The position numbers were made by a program, and so were the translations under genes. From NCBI GenBank assembly GCA_964581385.1, contig CAZOOK010000082.1:1-8200 (forward strand): a stretch of DNA of 8,200 bases. The letters are read 5' to 3'. Positions 5,669-8,200 of the stretch are shown piece by piece. The notes under the pieces were generated by a model. The model was not told where the DNA came from. It was given only the letters and a program-made list of their open reading frames with translations, and did not search any database. This DNA is from CAZOOK01 sp964581385 (GTDB lineage Bacteria > Pseudomonadota > Gammaproteobacteria > Nevskiales > Nevskiaceae). Numbering within the stretch: position 1 is the first letter of the stretch; each line of letters starts with the position of its first letter.

Positions 5669-7000
5669 ATGGGGAAAACATTGATACGTTACTCGTGGAT
5701 ACCGACGTGGTTGGCCACCGTGACACTGCTTGGCGCATGCGCCACTGCTTCGACCCGACCAACCGTTCCCGAGAAGTCGTTTTTCGAGCAGCAAGAGGAG
5801 CGCCTCACTGCCGAAGGAGCCAGCATCGTCTCCGATGGGTGCGTGCTGCGCGATGAAGTTGGAACGCCGGACTTCATCATTAAGAGTGCCTCACAGACCG
5901 CCGGCGAAGCCGCCGCCAAGAGCCTCGCTGATGTACTCCGATCGAGCGGTCGCAGCCCCGTGGTGGAAGTTACGCCTTTCGTGTGCGGCGGGCACTTTCC
6001 GGGCCTAGCTCTTTATGTTACGACTTCGGGTCCCTCAAATCCCTACAATAGCGAAACTCAGCAGTTCGCCGGCACAGATGCCCCATCCGGCGGCAGCGTC
6101 GATCGCCGCCCAGCGTGGCCTGTAGCGCAGACGGCTAAGGATAAACCAAAGCCTAGCAACCTCCCGATCGCCTTGGTCCAGACCGTGCAGGACACGCCCG
6201 CACTCGCGGATGCCTATAGCGCGATGTTGGAGAAGTCGGAAAATGCGGACATCAGATTTACCTCTGATGGCTTGACGCCGGACACGCACCCGTTGGGATT
6301 GTCCGATGAACAGCTGAGTTTGCTCAAATCGGCGCTCAAGAGCGCGAACGTGTGGATCGTGCGTGGAGGGGGTACAGAGGTTTCGGTGGGCGAAACCATT
6401 GGCGTGGCGACACTTTCCGCTATGGCGACTCTGGGCACCGTCAGTGTGGCGCCGGGCTCGGCCGGTCGCATAGACGTCGCGCTGGTCGATTTGAACCACA
6501 ACCTGCTCTTGTGGACGCAGCACTCGGTTTTCAGAGGCGATCCAGGCAAGGCTGGGCTTTACACCGCAACGCAGCTCGCTCCACTGCTGGCGCCATTCAT
6601 CAGCAATGGGGACACCAAGGCCGCGGTCGCAAAGGTACGCCAGTTCACTGCACTGCAGCCGCACGATGCGATAGCCCTGCTCGGCACACGCAATCCCGAT
6701 GAACTCAAGCGCGCGGCACACGCTTTGTATGACGCCCCATCACTATCGCACGACGACCTTGACGCCGTCGCCAAGCGGATCTCACAAAGCGATGGCACCG
6801 AAGATCCAGTGACGATCGACGGTATCGCCTGGCTCTGCAGGGTCCTCGGTAAGAGCGGGGACGGACGTTACAAGCCGCTGTTGTTTAACGTGACACAGGC
6901 GAACGCCAACGCAAAGCTCCGGAAGTATGCCAAAGAATCCGCCAGTCAGCTGCCGGACTCCACGACAGAAGCAGATTCTGCAACCACGCCCCACACATAA
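5669..7000 (+). CDS. Predicted lipoprotein of unknown function with C-terminal HEAT-like segment
   Basis: The first 24 residues form a lipoprotein signal: a basic start, a hydrophobic core (WLATVTLLGAC) and a lipobox LLGA-C with C24. The residue after the Cys is Ala, not Asp, so sorting to the outer membrane is likely. Of 443 residues, about 40-125 form an alpha/beta domain with a Cys-containing TPFVCGGHFPGLALYV stretch. Residues about 125-165 are a polar linker. Residues about 165-310 look like a mixed domain with a Gly/Val-rich segment (SVGETIGVATLSAMATLG) and strands IDVALVDLNHNLLLW. Residues about 320-428 are helical and HEAT-like (IAWLCRVLGKSGDGRYKPLL). I do not recognise a named family. 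ATG 5669 has no ribosome site; TTG 5681 with GGGGA upstream gives 439 residues and the same lipobox, so it may be the real start. The small membrane protein follows after 97 nt. Not obviously linked to the catabolic genes. Confidence 0.82.
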   Translation: MGKTLIRYSWIPTWLATVTLLGACATASTRPTVPEKSFFEQQEERLTAEGASIVSDGCVLRDEVGTPDFIIKSASQTAGEAAAKSLADVLRSSGRSPVVEVTPFVCGGHFPGLALYVTTSGPSNPYNSETQQFAGTDAPSGGSVDRRPAWPVAQTAKDKPKPSNLPIALVQTVQDTPALADAYSAMLEKSENADIRFTSDGLTPDTHPLGLSDEQLSLLKSALKSANVWIVRGGGTEVSVGETIGVATLSAMATLGTVSVAPGSAGRIDVALVDLNHNLLLWTQHSVFRGDPGKAGLYTATQLAPLLAPFISNGDTKAAVAKVRQFTALQPHDAIALLGTRNPDELKRAAHALYDAPSLSHDDLDAVAKRISQSDGTEDPVTIDGIAWLCRVLGKSGDGRYKPLLFNVTQANANAKLRKYAKESASQLPDSTTEADSATTPHT

Positions 7001-7097
7001 ATTGTGGTCGAAGGCGCAGAATTTTCACTTTAGCGGATCACCCGACAAGTAAACTGCAGGCAAATTCAAAACACAACAAGGGAACATCAAGGGACTT

Positions 7098-7592
7098 ATG
7101 AAACATTCCGGATACACGAGCGGCAGCAAACGTGTTGCAACCGTGCTCGCTCTTACCATAACTGCATCGGTTGTATCGTCCGCTGTCGGCGCAGCTGATG
7201 CCCCAGAGGCAAACTCGGGGACAGTCCAAGCCGCCGGATCTTCAATGACGCGGGAAGCGCTGGATCAAGCCATAGAAAAAGAAAAGGAGAATCGCTCGGC
7301 GGCGATCGCGGGTATGGTAGTCGGTGGCGTAGTCATCCTAGGTGGATCCCTGGTATCGGCAGTTGCATCGGCTCAGAACGCCAGCGATCGTGACAACGGG
7401 CAGCCCGGCAACCGCAATACGACGACGGGGACTCTCGTAGGCATGGGAGTCGGGCTCCCGATTGTTGGTATCAGCGCCTACTTCTTCACGCAATCGATGC
7501 ATCAGCTGCATCAGTTACAGCGCCAACGCCTGACCCTTTCCTATTCGCAGGAAACCGGTCAACCTGTAGTGGGGCTCGCGTTCGATTTCTGA
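7098..7592 (+). CDS. Small envelope protein with signal peptide and two hydrophobic segments
   Basis: This 164-residue protein has a typical export signal (KR near residue 11, hydrophobic core 13-31, likely cleavage after about residue 32-35, VGAADA). A charged helix follows (REALDQAIEKEKENRS, 52-67). Then come two Gly/Val-rich hydrophobic segments at about 68-91 (AAIAGMVVGGVVILGGSLVSAV) and 111-131, joined by a polar Asn-rich loop. A His/Gln-rich helix (MHQLHQLQRQR) comes next, and the C-terminus is a strand pair ending in Phe. I do not recognise the family. The two segments may anchor it in the inner membrane. The start has AAGGG four bases upstream. Its position 97 nt behind the lipoprotein gene, on the same strand with no terminator between, suggests a common transcript and an envelope role. 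Confidence 0.8.
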   Translation: MKHSGYTSGSKRVATVLALTITASVVSSAVGAADAPEANSGTVQAAGSSMTREALDQAIEKEKENRSAAIAGMVVGGVVILGGSLVSAVASAQNASDRDNGQPGNRNTTTGTLVGMGVGLPIVGISAYFFTQSMHQLHQLQRQRLTLSYSQETGQPVVGLAFDF

Positions 7593-7600
7593 GTAGCCCT

Positions 7601-7627
7601 TGCCCGCATGCTCGATTGCAGCGGGCA
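7601..7627. terminator. Hairpin in the convergent intergenic region, possible terminator
   Basis: TGCCCGC (7601-7607) pairs with GCGGGCA (7621-7627). Inside the loop TGC can pair with GCA after a one-base bulge, leaving a six-base loop. It lies nine bases behind the stop of the small envelope protein gene and about 80 bases behind the convergent gene. No T-tract follows on either strand, so an intrinsic terminator is only possible, not shown. Confidence 0.35.
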
Positions 7628-7706
7628 TGCAGGTCGATTCGGGTGCACCATATTTATATTTCGCAGTCTCTACTGAGCTTCAGCAGGATTTCTCCGCCGC
7701 GTTCAA

Positions 7707-8118
7707 TTATGGCAGTTTCACCACTGTGCCGCGCAGAGCCGCGCCAGATACGAACGCTCCAGCGCCACACTGATATTCGGTTTCGCTCACGAAATCCTTG
7801 TTCTTATAGACACTGTGAATGTTCACCACGGCGTTCCCTCCTTCCGATTTGGCGCGTCCTTGCAGCGAGATCACAGCGGACAGGAAATTCCAGTCGCAAC
7901 CTTCTTGATCCGATTTATTGAATGCATTGGTTTTCTTATTTGCGGTGAACTCCCCGAAAGTCTGCAATGGTTTGGGGAAAGTTTGCTTTCCCCAATACAT
8001 CCGCACGCTTCCGTCCACTTTTCCCGCAGCAGCAGGCGAATTTAGCGCATCTTGAATCTTGAATCTTGAATCTTGAATTCGAGGAGATCGTCTCGCGCAT
8101 TTGCAGTGGAGGTAACAA
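7707..8118 (-). pseudogene. Small secreted protein gene, frame-broken or phase-variable at a 7-bp repeat
   Basis: The mature part (to 7707) reads DALNSPAAAGKVDGSVRMYW, then KKTNAFNKSDQEGCDW, a VYKNKDF stretch and a final GAALRGTVVKLP. It has two Cys (in EGCDW and YQCGAG) that could form a disulphide. From memory it matches a family of small exported proteins of unknown role that databases often mislabel 'excinuclease ATPase subunit'; it has no nucleotide-binding motif. An open frame starting at GTG 8018 exists but lacks the signal peptide and has no ribosome site. In another frame upstream the sequence reads LVLTSLTAAMLVTSTANA-RDDLLEFKIQD, a good signal peptide with an ANA cleavage site. The two frames meet in four copies of a 7-bp repeat (8051-8078), and with four copies the signal frame stops at 8042-8044. 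ATG 8118 lies inside the signal peptide, and the frame is open to the window edge without another standard start codon, so the true start is uncertain. Confidence 0.7.
8049..8078. repeat. Heptanucleotide tandem repeat, four copies of CTTGAAT
   Basis: Four perfect copies at 8051-8057, 8058-8064, 8065-8071 and 8072-8078, with AT of a partial copy before them. On the coding (minus) strand the unit is ATTCAAG. Because seven is not a multiple of three, each copy gained or lost shifts the frame of the small secreted protein gene. Counting codons shows that two or five copies join the signal peptide to the mature protein and four do not. Confidence 0.9.
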
Positions 8119-8200
8119 GCATTGCCGCAGTAAGCGAGGTGAGAACTAACCCGGATACGTCACCAGCGGACGCTGAAATAGAAACGGCGGATTCGTTGTT

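Noticed and set aside
6035..6721. 228-codon open frame on the minus strand
   Set aside because: It is antisense to the lipoprotein gene, Arg/Cys-rich without domain motifs, and mirrors the codon bias of the plus-strand gene.
7616..7921. 101-codon plus-strand open frame
   Set aside because: It is antisense to the small secreted protein gene, whose minus-strand translation has recognisable conserved segments.

Overview
The window looks like accessory metabolic DNA from a GC-rich proteobacterium. Supporting signs are Shine-Dalgarno-led bacterial genes, a lipobox lipoprotein, Sec signal peptides and an AraC regulator with two DNA-reading helices. The mix of SDR dehydrogenases, SnoaL/NTF2-like proteins and an AraC regulator is typical of steroid-, terpenoid- or aromatic-degrading sphingomonads and of gammaproteobacteria of the Steroidobacter/Nevskia type. 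The small secreted protein at the right end suggests a relative of the xanthomonads. I cannot fix the genus from sequence alone.

Left part (1-3870, all minus strand): after 169 bases with no gene and a 17-bp tandem duplication come, in transcription order, an AraC-type regulator (3870-2818), a DHRS1-like SDR (2666-1806), an SDR of the peroxisomal multifunctional enzyme type (1752-832) and a SnoaL-like protein (742-170). The spacing is loose (151, 53 and 89 nt), so this may be one transcript or several. The obvious reading is a catabolic cassette: oxidation of a hydroxy or 3-hydroxyacyl group, plus a SnoaL-fold enzyme for dehydration or isomerisation. The substrate is unknown.

Middle (3871-5549, plus strand): a roughly 300-base divergent control region, then a second SnoaL-like protein (4187-4726) and a class I SAM methyltransferase (4824-5549). 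Direct repeats with two GTCA cores exactly 10 bp apart occur twice in the divergent region. They occur again in the gap between the regulator and the first SDR gene, where the repeat lies on the minus strand and points at the SDR gene. They are good candidates for operators of the AraC-type regulator and would tie both arms into one regulon.

Right part (5550-8200): a predicted outer-membrane lipoprotein of unknown function (5669-7000), a small signal-peptide protein with two hydrophobic segments (7098-7592), and a convergent gene for a small secreted protein (from about 8118, or further upstream, to 7707). That last gene carries four copies of a 7-bp repeat at its 5' end. Four copies put the signal peptide out of frame with the mature protein, whereas two or five copies would restore the frame. 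It is either a phase-variable (contingency) gene caught in the OFF state or a recent frameshift pseudogene.

The most interesting points are the heptanucleotide switch, the shared GTCA-N6-GTCA operators, and an SDR whose catalytic tyrosine is replaced by phenylalanine.
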